Shown here: piece after piece, positions 35,312-43,482 of the stretch
Numbering within the stretch: the stretch's first letter is position 1
Layout of the letters: each line of letters begins with the position of its first letter
Assembly (NCBI GenBank): GCA_046349615.1
Contig: JAXMBZ010000001.1
Span: forward strand, 310,001 to 374,000
Direction of reading: 5' to 3'
Source: JADJNY01 sp046349615
GTDB lineage: Bacteria > Planctomycetota > UBA1135 > GCA-002686595
DNA: 64,000 nt
Made by a program: the position numbers and the translations under genes
Notes under the pieces: model-generated
What the model saw: the letters and a program-made list of their open reading frames with translations, nothing else
What the model was told of the DNA's origin: nothing
Database searches by the model: none

Positions 35312-37030
35312 ATGCAGAGCCCGCGACTCCTCACCTTCCGCAGCGCTTCCGTCCTGTCCGCGTGCGCCGTCCTCGCGGTCGCCGCCGGAGCGCAGCAGTT
35401 CCCCGTGTGCCCGGTGCCGGGCAGCGTCGGTCCCGACGTGATCGTCGGCGATTTGAACGGCGTCCAGAACTACCCGGCCGTCAGCGGCCTCGACGCGATC
35501 GCGCTCGGCACGACGTCGTGCAACATCGGCACGGTGTGGCTGAACTGGATCGCTGGGAACAACCAGCACCCGGTGATCGGCGGCGGCGTCTTCAAGTACA
35601 AAGTCGTCGACGGCGCCGGCCGCTTCGAGCAGCTCGGACAGAGCTGGCTCAAGCACGGCTTCTATGCGCTCTCCGACACCCTGTGCTGCTCGAACTGCGT
35701 CGCGACGGACGGCACGCACCTCGGCGTCGGTTGCTCGGACCCGTACACCGCGGCGCGCAACGGCGATCAGGCCGGGCTCGGTCCGAAGTACCAGGTCAAC
35801 GCGAACACCGGCGCGTACACGTACCCGCCGTCGCATCCGTCCGGCGGCAACAACGGCCGCATCCAGATGGAGCAGGCGCGGCTCGAAACGAGCTCGGCTT
35901 CGGTGCGCTACTTCGGCGAGATGCAGTACGTCACGCCGGACGACGCGGCGTCCAACAACAACGACAACAACGCGTCCTACCGCGAGCTCTCCTACAACGG
36001 CTCTTCGTTCGCGTTCATCGGTGGCACCGTGCGCATGAAGTCCGGCGTCGAGGCGTGGAAGGCCGTCGATCCGGCCGTGAAGCAGCAGACCGTGATCGTG
36101 CCCGAAGGCACGACCGCGCCGTTCGACGGCAACGCGAAGCTGATCCTGTCGTCGCGCGCGACCGACATCGGCAACGGGCTGTGGCACTACGAGTACGCGC
36201 TCTACAACATGAACAGCGATCGCGGGGTCGCGTCGTTCCAAGTGCCGCTCCCCGCGGGCGTCGGCGTGATCAACGCGGAGTTCGTCGACGTCGCCTACCT
36301 CGGCGGCGACGGCCTCAGCGGCGTCAACTTCGACGGCACGGACTGGGTGCGCACGGAAACCGGCGGGTTCGTCACGTGGACGACGAACCAGACTTACCTG
36401 CAGAATCCGAGCGCGAATTCGCTGCGCTGGGGCTCGACGTACACGTTCCGCTTCGACGCGAACGCGGCGCCGGTCTCGGGCATGGCGACGCTCGGCCAGT
36501 TCAAGGTCGTGAACTCGATCGGCGTGACGAACGTCGACGTGCCGGGCACGCCGACGGGCGGGTCGGTGCTCAGCGTGTTCTGCCGCGGCGACGGCTCCAG
36601 CACGGCCTGTCCGTGCGCGAACAGCGGCTTCGCGAACCACGGTTGCGCGAACTCGGTGTGGGCCGAGGGCGGTCAGCTCACCGCGACGGGAACGGCGAGC
36701 GTGTCGGCGGACACGGTCGTGCTCAACGCGACGTTCCTCACGGGCGGCTCGGCGGTGTTCTTCCTCGGCGACGCGCAGGGCGTGCCGACCGTGATCGACG
36801 ACGGCGTCGGCTGCGTGTCGGGAGCGATCGTGCGTCTCGGCACGAAGGCGGTCGCGGCGAACGCGAGCTCGTTCCCGCAAGTCGGAGATCCGACGATCGC
36901 GGCGCGCGCGGCGATCCCGCCGGCGGGTGGGTCGCGATTCGTGCAGTGCTTCTATCGCAATGCGGCGACGTTCTGCACGGCTGCGACGTCGAACCGCACG
37001 AACGGCGTGATCGCGGTCTACGGACCCTGA
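35312..37030 (+). CDS. Secreted Cys-rich paralogous family protein, copy E
   Basis: 572 residues with signal peptide SVLSACAVLAVAAGA. Blocks: GDLNGVQNYPAVSGLDAI, FEQLGQSWLKHGFYAL, CCSNC, GVGCSDPYTAARNGDQ, HPSGGNNGRIQ, NNNDNNASYREL, WHYEYALYNMNSDRGVASF and RWGSTYTFRFDAN. The C-terminal module has CPCANSGFANHGCANSVW and the ASVSADTVVLNA block shared with copy D. The tail carries FCTAATSNRTNG where others have FCPP. It is separated from copies A-D by three minus-strand genes, so the array was either interrupted or this copy was duplicated to a distance. A 127-bp repeat element follows it. Confidence 0.85.
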   Translation: MQSPRLLTFRSASVLSACAVLAVAAGAQQFPVCPVPGSVGPDVIVGDLNGVQNYPAVSGLDAIALGTTSCNIGTVWLNWIAGNNQHPVIGGGVFKYKVVDGAGRFEQLGQSWLKHGFYALSDTLCCSNCVATDGTHLGVGCSDPYTAARNGDQAGLGPKYQVNANTGAYTYPPSHPSGGNNGRIQMEQARLETSSASVRYFGEMQYVTPDDAASNNNDNNASYRELSYNGSSFAFIGGTVRMKSGVEAWKAVDPAVKQQTVIVPEGTTAPFDGNAKLILSSRATDIGNGLWHYEYALYNMNSDRGVASFQVPLPAGVGVINAEFVDVAYLGGDGLSGVNFDGTDWVRTETGGFVTWTTNQTYLQNPSANSLRWGSTYTFRFDANAAPVSGMATLGQFKVVNSIGVTNVDVPGTPTGGSVLSVFCRGDGSSTACPCANSGFANHGCANSVWAEGGQLTATGTASVSADTVVLNATFLTGGSAVFFLGDAQGVPTVIDDGVGCVSGAIVRLGTKAVAANASSFPQVGDPTIAARAAIPPAGGSRFVQCFYRNAATFCTAATSNRTNGVIAVYGP

Positions 37031-37052
37031 GTACGGAGTCAGGCCGTTTTTT
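37026..37052 (+). terminator. Possible terminator after copy E
   Basis: A short stem CCTGA/TCAGG overlaps the stop codon and is followed by CCG and six T residues (37047-37052). The stem is only 5 bp, but this is one of the few long T-runs in the window. Confidence 0.4.
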
Positions 37053-37066
37053 CAACCGATCCGGCG

Positions 37067-37193
37067 CGGTCGGGAGCGGGGCAGGCGGATCAAGAGCAAC
37101 GGAGACTGCGAGCCGGGGCGCACATTGGGCTGCCCCGCATCCCAGACTCCGCGGAGGTGCGGACCGGAGGAACCGGTCTGCGCCTCCGCGGAG
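37067..37193. repeat. 127-bp repeated element, copy 1
   Basis: An 80-bp block beginning CGGTCGGGAGCG and ending GCATCCCAGA is followed by a long hairpin (arms 37147-37167 and 37173-37193, 21 bp with two G-T pairs, loop AGGAA). The conserved block matches copy 2 at 61383-61509 at most positions, with shared runs GGCGGATCA, ACGGAGACTGC, GGCGCACAT and CGCATCCCAGA. The hairpin arms differ entirely from copy 2 apart from the outer CTCCG/CGGAG, the inner CCGG and the AGGA loop. Read on the minus strand, the element begins 20 nt past the stop codon of the haem-protein gene. Confidence 0.75.
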
Positions 37194-37213
37194 ATCTGGT
37201 TCGGAGACGAGAG

Positions 37214-40200
37214 TTAGCGGTCGAGCAGGTACGCGACGAGCGCGCGCACTTCGTCCTCGTCGAGCACGTCGAGCAGGTTCGACGGCATGCGCGAGAGCGC
37301 GCTCGGGCGGCGCTCCTCGAGGTCCTTCTTCGCGACCTCGATCAGGTCTTCGTTCGGCGGGAGGCGGCGGAGGACGATCGAGTGGGCGTCTTCGCGCTCG
37401 ATGCGGCCGACGTAGATTTCGCCGTCGGTGGTGAAGAGTTCGGTGTCGCGGAATTGGTCGGAGATGACCTTCGAGGGTTCGAGCAGGGCGTCGAGGAGGT
37501 CGGCGCGCGTGAACCGGCGGCCGACGCCGGTGAGGTCGGGGCCCGTCGCGCCGCCGGCGCCTTCGATCCTGTGGCACGTGGCGCAGCGCGCCTTCGTGAA
37601 CGCGGCGCGGCCGAGGTCGAGCGTGTTCGAGGACGAACTCGACGCGCTCGTCGATGCGCGCAGCGCCGCTTCGAGCTCCGCGCGCGTCCACGTGCGCACC
37701 TTGGGCGCGGGAGCGGGCGCGGGCGTCGCGTCGGCGGTCTTCGGCGGTTCGGCGAGCGCGCCGAGTGCTTGGCGATCGGCGTCGGGGAAGTTCTTCACGA
37801 GGCGCTCGCGGATCGCGTCGACGAACTTGAGCAGGCTGTGCCCGCCCTTCGCCTTCGCACGCCACGCGTCGATCGCGACGAGCGCGCGCCGCTCGCGCTC
37901 GACGTTCCAGCCCGCGTGCTGCGCGAGGAGTGCGTGGGCGGCGTGGATCGCGTCCTCCTGCGTCGCGGCGCGTTCGAGCTCGCGGAGCACGGGCTCGAGC
38001 CCGGCTTCGACGTCGAGCGCGGCGATCACGCGCACGAGCTCGCGGCGGAGGTTCACGTCGGGGTCGAGCGCGGCGTTCGCGTTCTCGGGGTTCGGCGTGG
38101 TCGCCGGAGCTCGTTTGGCACGCTGGATCGCTCCGTCGAGCAGCGGCGAGAGGCTCTCGGCGAAACGCTCGCGCGCCGCGAGCTCGAGCGGGCCGCAGCG
38201 GATCAGCGTGAGTTGGAGCACGCGGAGCCAGTCGATCTGTGCCGCAGGATTCTCCACGCGGAAGTCGACCGCCTTCAATCGCTCGAGCACTTCCGATCCC
38301 GCTTCGCGTCCGCGCGCGTGCAGTCGTGCCACGGCGCCGCTCGGCGTCTGGAGCGCGTCGGAGACGAGATGACCCTCGACGTGCGGTGACGCTCCCCCAA
38401 GGACGCCGGCGACCTCGAGCGCGACTCGCGCGGTCTCCGCGACGTAGGGGTCGGGGCTCGCTAGCCGCTGGATCCGTCGCGGGAGCTCGTGCACGTCCAT
38501 GTCGGTCCGAACTCGCGCCGCACCCGACCCGACCTCGTGGCGATGCGCGTCCGCGCTCTTGCGTCGCTCTTCACGCGCCGAGCCCGACGACGCCATCGCT
38601 TGGGACGTCAGGTGCTCGCGTTTGTCGAGCGGCGCGCGCTTCGCGTCTCCGACCCACGTGATGCGATACAGCCCCGACTGCGTCTGTCGTCCACCCGTCG
38701 TGACGTACAGCGCGCCGTCGTCGCCCGCGACGAGGTCGGTCACGGGGAACGGCTTGCCGCTGACGAAGACCTCGCTCGTTCCGCCGAAGCTCGAGCCGCG
38801 CGGCGTCAGCGTGACGCAGTGCACCTTGCCGTACGCCCAGTCCGCGCAGAAGAGCGCGCGTCGATACCGCTCGGGGAACGCGAGCTCGTTCCCATACAGC
38901 ACGCCCGTCGGCGAACCGAGCCCGAGGTCGACGACCGACGGCAGCGTGTCCGGCCAGTCCGCGTTCCACTTCGCCGAGCCGTTGCGCCAGCCGTAGTCCG
39001 CGCCGCTGACGAGATGGAGCACGCGCGTCGGCCGATACCACGGCGCGCCGACGTCCCACTCCATGTCGGAGTCGTACGTGAAGAGCTCGCCTTCCGGGCC
39101 GAACGCGAGGTCGTAGCAGTTCCTCAAGCCGACGGCGAAGAGCTCGAACTCCTTCCCGTCCTTGTCCGTGCGACACACCCAACCGCCCGGCGCCTTGATG
39201 TGCGGATCGTGGCCGTTCGGATCGTCGAGGTGGGGGAGCAGCTCGTCCTCGGCCCACGTCGCGGGCACGCGCGAACTCGCGAGCTCGGGCACCTTCGTGA
39301 AGTTGCCCGCGACGATCCACAGCGACTGTCGATCGGGTCCGAGCACGACCGCGTGCGGTCCGTGCTCGCCGGAGCCGCCGAGCTCGCGCAGGCACTCGAC
39401 CTGGTCGAGCACGTCGTCGCCGTTCGTGTCGCGCACGCGGTAGAGGCCGGGCGGATACGGCTTCGTCTCGCCGACGACCGCGTAGAGCGAATCGAAGGCC
39501 CACAGGAGCCCGTGCGCGTGACCGAGCTCGACGGGGACGCGCTCGACCTTCGTCGCGCGTTCGGCGTCGTCGTCGCGCGCGTTCGTCGCGCTCCCGCGCG
39601 CGAGCGGCGCCGGCGTGATGCGGTAGATCCCGCCGTCCTGGTCGCTCGCATAGAGGCGCCCACGGTCGTCCTTGCACAGCGACACCCACGAACCCTCGCG
39701 CGACTTCGACACGGAGTGCAGGAGCTCCGCGCGGAAGCCCTCGGGCAGCGTCAGCGTGCTCGCGTCGGGCGCGCGCTCGTCCTTCGGCTCGGGCGCGGGC
39801 GCGGCAGGCGCGACGTTCGCGAGCGCGCGCAGATCGTCGGGCATCCCCGTCGTGTTCCAGTCGCCGCCGCCGAGGTCGCTCTCGACGTGCGCGCTGCCCG
39901 CCGCGCGCGCGTCGAACGCGCTCGGCGTCCACGCATCGTACGCGTCGTTCGCGAGCGTCATGGCGGTGGTGCTCGCGTCCGAGACGAGGCGCAGGAGCCG
40001 CCCGCGCTCGCCGTCGACCGCGAGCTCGAACCACACGCCCGCGGGGCCGCCCTCGTTCCGCGCGACGAGCGTGAGCTCGTTCACGCCCGCGTGCAGGTGG
40101 TCCGCGACGTCGACGTCGATCGGCGACTCCCACTCGTCGTCGTGCGCGACGAGCGCGCCGTTCAGGAACACGCGCGCATGGTTGTCGAACGCGCCGCGCA

Positions 40201-41092
40201 ACCGAGCGCGCGTCGGCGCCGCGCGCAGCTCGAACGCGCGTCGAAACGCCGCGACCTCGTCCTGACGCGCATCGGGGTGCGGCCAGAGCCACTGCGGCAC
40301 GCGCTCGGTGCGCGGTTTCGGGCTCGCGTCGGCGCTGGACCGTGCGTCGGGCGCGGGCGCGAGCTCCGTCAGCTCGATCGCGCGGAATCGGACCGTCATC
40401 GGCGCGCCTTGGTGGAGCTGGAACGCGAGGATCCCGCGCCGCGCCGCGCGCGCTTCGTCGTCGTCGACGCAGCGGAACATGCGCACGCCGTTGATCTCGG
40501 TCTCGAGCACGCGGCCGCGCGCGCGCACGACGTAGCGGTTCCACTCGCCGCGCTTCACGCGCCCGAGGAGCTCCGTCGCGTCGGCGAAGCGCGTGCTCGT
40601 CTTGCCCGCGCTCGTGAAGCGCGCGTCCTCGCCGCGTCCGACCATCACGCCGCGTCCGTCCTGCTCGTAGAGACAACCCGTCCAGTTCGGACCGTCCTCG
40701 AGATCCGCCTGATAGCCGGCGACGCGCCAACCGCCTTGGTCGCGGCTCCTGAACTGCAGTCCCGAATTGCCGCCGACGAGTTGGAAGTCGAACGCGAGCT
40801 CGAAATCGGCGACCTCGCCGCCGCGCCAGAGCAGGTACGTCGTCGACGCGAGCGGGTTCGCCTCCGTGCTGCGCCCGACGATCGCGCCGTCCTCGACGGA
40901 CCAGTAGCGCGGATCGCCGTCCCAACCCGCGAGCGTCCGACCGTCGAAGAGTGCGCGCTTCGCCGTCGCGGACGCCACGTCCGAAACGGGAGTGCGCTCC
41001 TCCGCCGCGCGTTCCGTGGGGGAGTTCGGACGCGGCGCGGGCTGCGTGCCGCACGCGGCGAGGACGAGGAGCGGGAGCCAACGACGGTGCAT
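37214..41092 (-). CDS. PVC-type lipoprotein with DUF1080, dehydrogenase-like propeller and haem-binding domain
   Basis: 1292 residues. Lipoprotein-type signal (LLVLAACG). Residues about 45-245 form a DUF1080 domain (KRALFDGRTLAGWDGD), a concanavalin-like fold found in sugar-acting proteins. Residues about 265-380 look like a sugar-binding beta-sandwich (NHARVFLNGALVAHDDEWE). About 460-830 is a beta-propeller of the glucose/sorbosone-dehydrogenase type (PEGFRAELLHSVSKSREGSW), followed by helical repeats. The C-terminal c-type haem site CATCH (1170-1174) is followed by GPDLTGVGRRF as in PVC haem proteins. It probably oxidises or binds polysaccharide-derived sugars at the outer face of the cell; the substrate is unknown. 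Confidence 0.85.
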   Translation of the reverse strand: MHRRWLPLLVLAACGTQPAPRPNSPTERAAEERTPVSDVASATAKRALFDGRTLAGWDGDPRYWSVEDGAIVGRSTEANPLASTTYLLWRGGEVADFELAFDFQLVGGNSGLQFRSRDQGGWRVAGYQADLEDGPNWTGCLYEQDGRGVMVGRGEDARFTSAGKTSTRFADATELLGRVKRGEWNRYVVRARGRVLETEINGVRMFRCVDDDEARAARRGILAFQLHQGAPMTVRFRAIELTELAPAPDARSSADASPKPRTERVPQWLWPHPDARQDEVAAFRRAFELRAAPTRARLRGAFDNHARVFLNGALVAHDDEWESPIDVDVADHLHAGVNELTLVARNEGGPAGVWFELAVDGERGRLLRLVSDASTTAMTLANDAYDAWTPSAFDARAAGSAHVESDLGGGDWNTTGMPDDLRALANVAPAAPAPEPKDERAPDASTLTLPEGFRAELLHSVSKSREGSWVSLCKDDRGRLYASDQDGGIYRITPAPLARGSATNARDDDAERATKVERVPVELGHAHGLLWAFDSLYAVVGETKPYPPGLYRVRDTNGDDVLDQVECLRELGGSGEHGPHAVVLGPDRQSLWIVAGNFTKVPELASSRVPATWAEDELLPHLDDPNGHDPHIKAPGGWVCRTDKDGKEFELFAVGLRNCYDLAFGPEGELFTYDSDMEWDVGAPWYRPTRVLHLVSGADYGWRNGSAKWNADWPDTLPSVVDLGLGSPTGVLYGNELAFPERYRRALFCADWAYGKVHCVTLTPRGSSFGGTSEVFVSGKPFPVTDLVAGDDGALYVTTGGRQTQSGLYRITWVGDAKRAPLDKREHLTSQAMASSGSAREERRKSADAHRHEVGSGAARVRTDMDVHELPRRIQRLASPDPYVAETARVALEVAGVLGGASPHVEGHLVSDALQTPSGAVARLHARGREAGSEVLERLKAVDFRVENPAAQIDWLRVLQLTLIRCGPLELAARERFAESLSPLLDGAIQRAKRAPATTPNPENANAALDPDVNLRRELVRVIAALDVEAGLEPVLRELERAATQEDAIHAAHALLAQHAGWNVERERRALVAIDAWRAKAKGGHSLLKFVDAIRERLVKNFPDADRQALGALAEPPKTADATPAPAPAPKVRTWTRAELEAALRASTSASSSSSNTLDLGRAAFTKARCATCHRIEGAGGATGPDLTGVGRRFTRADLLDALLEPSKVISDQFRDTELFTTDGEIYVGRIEREDAHSIVLRRLPPNEDLIEVAKKDLEERRPSALSRMPSNLLDVLDEDEVRALVAYLLDR

Positions 41093-41242
41093 GCGACCTC
41101 CAGGGGCGAAGCGGGCGCGTCAGTCTAGAGGGAGCCCGCGTTCCCGCGCGCGAGTCGCGCCGTGAACTCGCTCGGGAGAGCGCGCGACTCTCGCGTGCTC
41201 CGTCCGCTACGATGCGCCGCGCTCGAACCCGAGTACCACGCG

Positions 41243-42478
41243 ATGAACACGCAGCACCTCGCCCTCGCGGCGCTCCTCGTCATGTCCTCGATCGCCTGCA
41301 AGACCACGCATCCGGCGTCCAGGCCGACGACGTTCGGCGACGACCTCGCCTTCTTGAAGCAGCACGCGGACACCGTCGTGCTCAGCGACGCGAAGGGAGA
41401 GGCGCAGGTCGCGCTCGTCCCCGCGTGGCAGGGCCGCGTGATGACGAGCACGTCGGGCGGCGCGCAGGGCCTCTCGCACGGCTACCTGCACCGCGACCGC
41501 ATCGCCGCGAAGGAGCCGACGGAGCACATCAACGTGTTCGGCGGCGAGGACCGCTTCTGGATCGGCCCGGAAGGCGGCCAATTCTCGGTGTTTTTCGCGC
41601 CGGGCGCGCGCTTCGAGCTCGCCGACTGGTACACGCCCGCCGCGCTCGACACGGAGGCGTTCGAGCTCGTCGAGTCCGCGCGCGACCACGCGCTCCTGCG
41701 CAAGCGGATGCAGTTGAAGAACTGGTCCGGCACCTCCTTCGACCTCGAGGTCACGCGCGAGGTGCGCCTGCGCGACGCGAACCAGGTGCTCGCCTCGATG
41801 CGCGTCGATCTGCCGAGCGGCGTGCGCGGCGTCGCGTTCGAGTCGCTCAACACCGTCGCGAACATCGGCAAGGCCGCGTGGAAGAAGGACACGGGCCTGC
41901 TCTCGATCTGGATCCTCGGCATGTTCCCCGCGTCGGACGCCGCGACGGTGATCGTGCCCTTCCAGACGGGTCCGGAGTCCGCGCGCGGACCGATCGTCAA
42001 CGACGCCTACTTCGGCAAGGTCCCCGCCGACCGCCTGAAGGTCGACGAGGCGAAGGGCCTGCTCTACTTCAAGGCCGACGCGAAGCACCGGAGCAAGCTC
42101 GGCGTCGGACCCAAGCGCGCGCAGGACGTGCTCGGGAGCTGGGACCCCGCGAGCGGAGTCCTCACCCTCGTCCAGTTCTCCCTCCCGAGGAACCCGGGCG
42201 AGTACGTCAACTCCCTCTGGAAGCACCAAGACGATCCCTTCGGCGGCGACGTCGTGAACAGCTACAACGACGGCCCGTCGACGCCGGGCGGGAAGGGCTT
42301 CGGCCACTTCTACGAGCTCGAGACCTCCTCGCCCGCTCTCGCGCTCAAACCCGGCGAACGCGCCACCCACGCGCACCGCACCCTGCACCTCTCCGGCGAC
42401 GTCGCGGGCCTCGAACAGATCGCGCAGCGCGTCCTCGGCGCCCACCTCGGCGACCTCGCGACGTTTGCCAAGCCCTGA
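41243..42478 (+). CDS. Lipoprotein of unknown function (DUF6786-like)
   Basis: 411 residues. A lipobox (VMSSIAC, Cys19) follows a short hydrophobic helix. The body is beta-rich, with FGDDLAFLKQHADTVVLSD, VALVPAWQGRVMTSTSGG, GGEDRFWIGPEGGQFSVFF and ESLNTVANIGKAAWKK. The layout resembles the aldose-1-epimerase-like DUF6786 proteins of planctomycetes and Bacteroidetes; I give this name from memory and with caution. Start 41243 is chosen for its clean lipobox. A TACGAT hexamer lies 29 nt upstream. The DUF2314 gene follows after 4 nt, forming an operon. Confidence 0.7.
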   Translation: MNTQHLALAALLVMSSIACKTTHPASRPTTFGDDLAFLKQHADTVVLSDAKGEAQVALVPAWQGRVMTSTSGGAQGLSHGYLHRDRIAAKEPTEHINVFGGEDRFWIGPEGGQFSVFFAPGARFELADWYTPAALDTEAFELVESARDHALLRKRMQLKNWSGTSFDLEVTREVRLRDANQVLASMRVDLPSGVRGVAFESLNTVANIGKAAWKKDTGLLSIWILGMFPASDAATVIVPFQTGPESARGPIVNDAYFGKVPADRLKVDEAKGLLYFKADAKHRSKLGVGPKRAQDVLGSWDPASGVLTLVQFSLPRNPGEYVNSLWKHQDDPFGGDVVNSYNDGPSTPGGKGFGHFYELETSSPALALKPGERATHAHRTLHLSGDVAGLEQIAQRVLGAHLGDLATFAKP

Positions 42479-42482
42479 ACCG

Positions 42483-43037
42483 ATGTGGCGCGCGCTCCAT
42501 CCGCTCGCGCCGTCCGCGGGGAGGTCCCGAGCCGGGCTCCTCCGACGTCCCTTCGCGGTGGGGGTGGTCGCGCTCGCGGGCCTCGGTGCGTGCGGACGCC
42601 TGGACGTCACCCACCGCGAGGGCGGGGCGGACGTCTACCACGTCGAGGCGGATGATCCGGAGATGAACCGTGCGATGGAGGCCGCGCGCGCCTCGATCGC
42701 CGACTTCGTCGCACGCCTCGAGCATCCGCCGAAGACGCAGACGCGAGTGCTGCTCAAGGTGCGCGTCCAAGAGGGGGACGTGGTCGAGCACCTGTGGCTC
42801 GAGAACATCCGTCGTTCGGGGGAGGACTTCTCGGGCGAGATCGGGAACGAGCCGCTGAGCCTCGTCTCGGTGAAGCTGGGTGATCGCATCGAGGTTCCGC
42901 TCGAGCGCGTTTCCGACTGGGCCGTCGTCGACGCCGGCAGGCTCGTCGGCGGCACCACGCTTCGCCTGCTGCGCGCTCGCGCGAGCCCCAGCGAGCGCGC
43001 AGCGATGGACGAGGAGCAGGGCTTCATCGTCGATTGA
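42483..43037 (+). CDS. DUF2314 domain lipoprotein
   Basis: 184 residues. The N-terminus ends in a lipobox (LAGLGACG). The rest is a DUF2314 domain: VEADDPEMNRAMEAARASI, an EHLWLENI strand, SLVSVKLGDRIEVPLE and SDWAVVDAGRLVGGTTLR, matching the family in order and spacing. The function of DUF2314 is unknown; it is often found in proteins linked to ankyrin or regulatory modules. It begins 4 nt after the preceding lipoprotein gene and is probably co-transcribed with it. Confidence 0.85.
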   Translation: MWRALHPLAPSAGRSRAGLLRRPFAVGVVALAGLGACGRLDVTHREGGADVYHVEADDPEMNRAMEAARASIADFVARLEHPPKTQTRVLLKVRVQEGDVVEHLWLENIRRSGEDFSGEIGNEPLSLVSVKLGDRIEVPLERVSDWAVVDAGRLVGGTTLRLLRARASPSERAAMDEEQGFIVD

Positions 43038-43398
43038 GTTCGAGGGGAGGCCCCCCCGGTCCAGCGCGGGCCGACGAAAGGCGCCCTCGGGCGCGCGACG
43101 CGGCTACCCGTCCCCAGCCTCGCGGACCCGTCCGTCGGACCGACCGAACCCCGCCAATCGGTTTTTGTTCGGGTGTCTGAGATCATCGCAAAGCCCTACT
43201 CCGTAGGGCCTTGAGCGCTTCCGTTCGGGTCATTACCGAACTTCCTCCGAGTTCGTGTACCGTTCGGGCCGACCCCTCCCGATAGATTCGGTACCCGTTC
43301 GGGTCCGCGAGCCTCACCCACCCGCGCCCCGAGTCCTCACTCGCGACGAGATCCCCATCCCGTCCCTTTCGACCTCACCCTTCGACAAGGAGTTCCCC
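43038..43398. other. 361-bp spacer upstream of the lexA operon
   Basis: No gene is supported. It contains several GTTCGGG/CCGAAC motifs (annotated separately) and a perfect 7-bp hairpin GCCCTAC/GTAGGGC at 43193-43209 that may end the upstream lipoprotein transcript. Confidence 0.5.
43145..43304. promoter_or_regulatory. Cluster of GTTCGGG repeats, candidate LexA operators
   Basis: Within 160 bp there are CCGAAC (43145-43150), GTTCGGGT (43167-43174), the inverted pair GTTCGGGTCATTACCGAAC (43223-43241), a direct pair GTTC-N7-GTTC (43251-43265) and GTTCGGGT (43297-43304). The GTTC-N7-GTTC arrangement is the LexA box known from Alphaproteobacteria. The position ahead of lexA fits autoregulation. 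Binding is inferred, not shown. Confidence 0.5.
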
Positions 43399-43473
43399 AT
43401 GGCCGTCCTCCAGCGCGACCCTCGCACCTTCCTCTTCTTCTGTGTGGTCATCGTCGCCACCTTCCTGATCTGA
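43399..43473 (+). CDS. 24-residue membrane peptide upstream of lexA
   Basis: A tiny ORF, MAVLQRDPRT followed by a hydrophobic helix with FFCVVIVATFLI at its end. AAGGAG (43387-43392) lies 6 nt before the ATG, one of the best ribosome-binding sites in the window, which supports real translation. It ends 9 nt before the lexA start, so it is co-transcribed and likely under the same control. Size and topology recall SOS-induced toxic or division-blocking membrane peptides such as TisB, but there is no sequence match I can claim. It could also be a leader peptide that adjusts lexA translation. Confidence 0.6.
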   Translation: MAVLQRDPRTFLFFCVVIVATFLI

Positions 43474-43482
43474 TCGCACGCG

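Noticed and set aside
37067..37193. Ordinary intrinsic terminator as the whole explanation of the 127-bp element
   Set aside because: The hairpin lacks a T-run on either side and is attached to about 80 bp of conserved sequence that a terminator does not need.
43255..43473. 72-codon version of the small ORF before lexA
   Set aside because: The upstream part crosses the candidate operators, is Pro/Arg-rich, and has no ribosome-binding site; the ATG at 43399 has a strong one.
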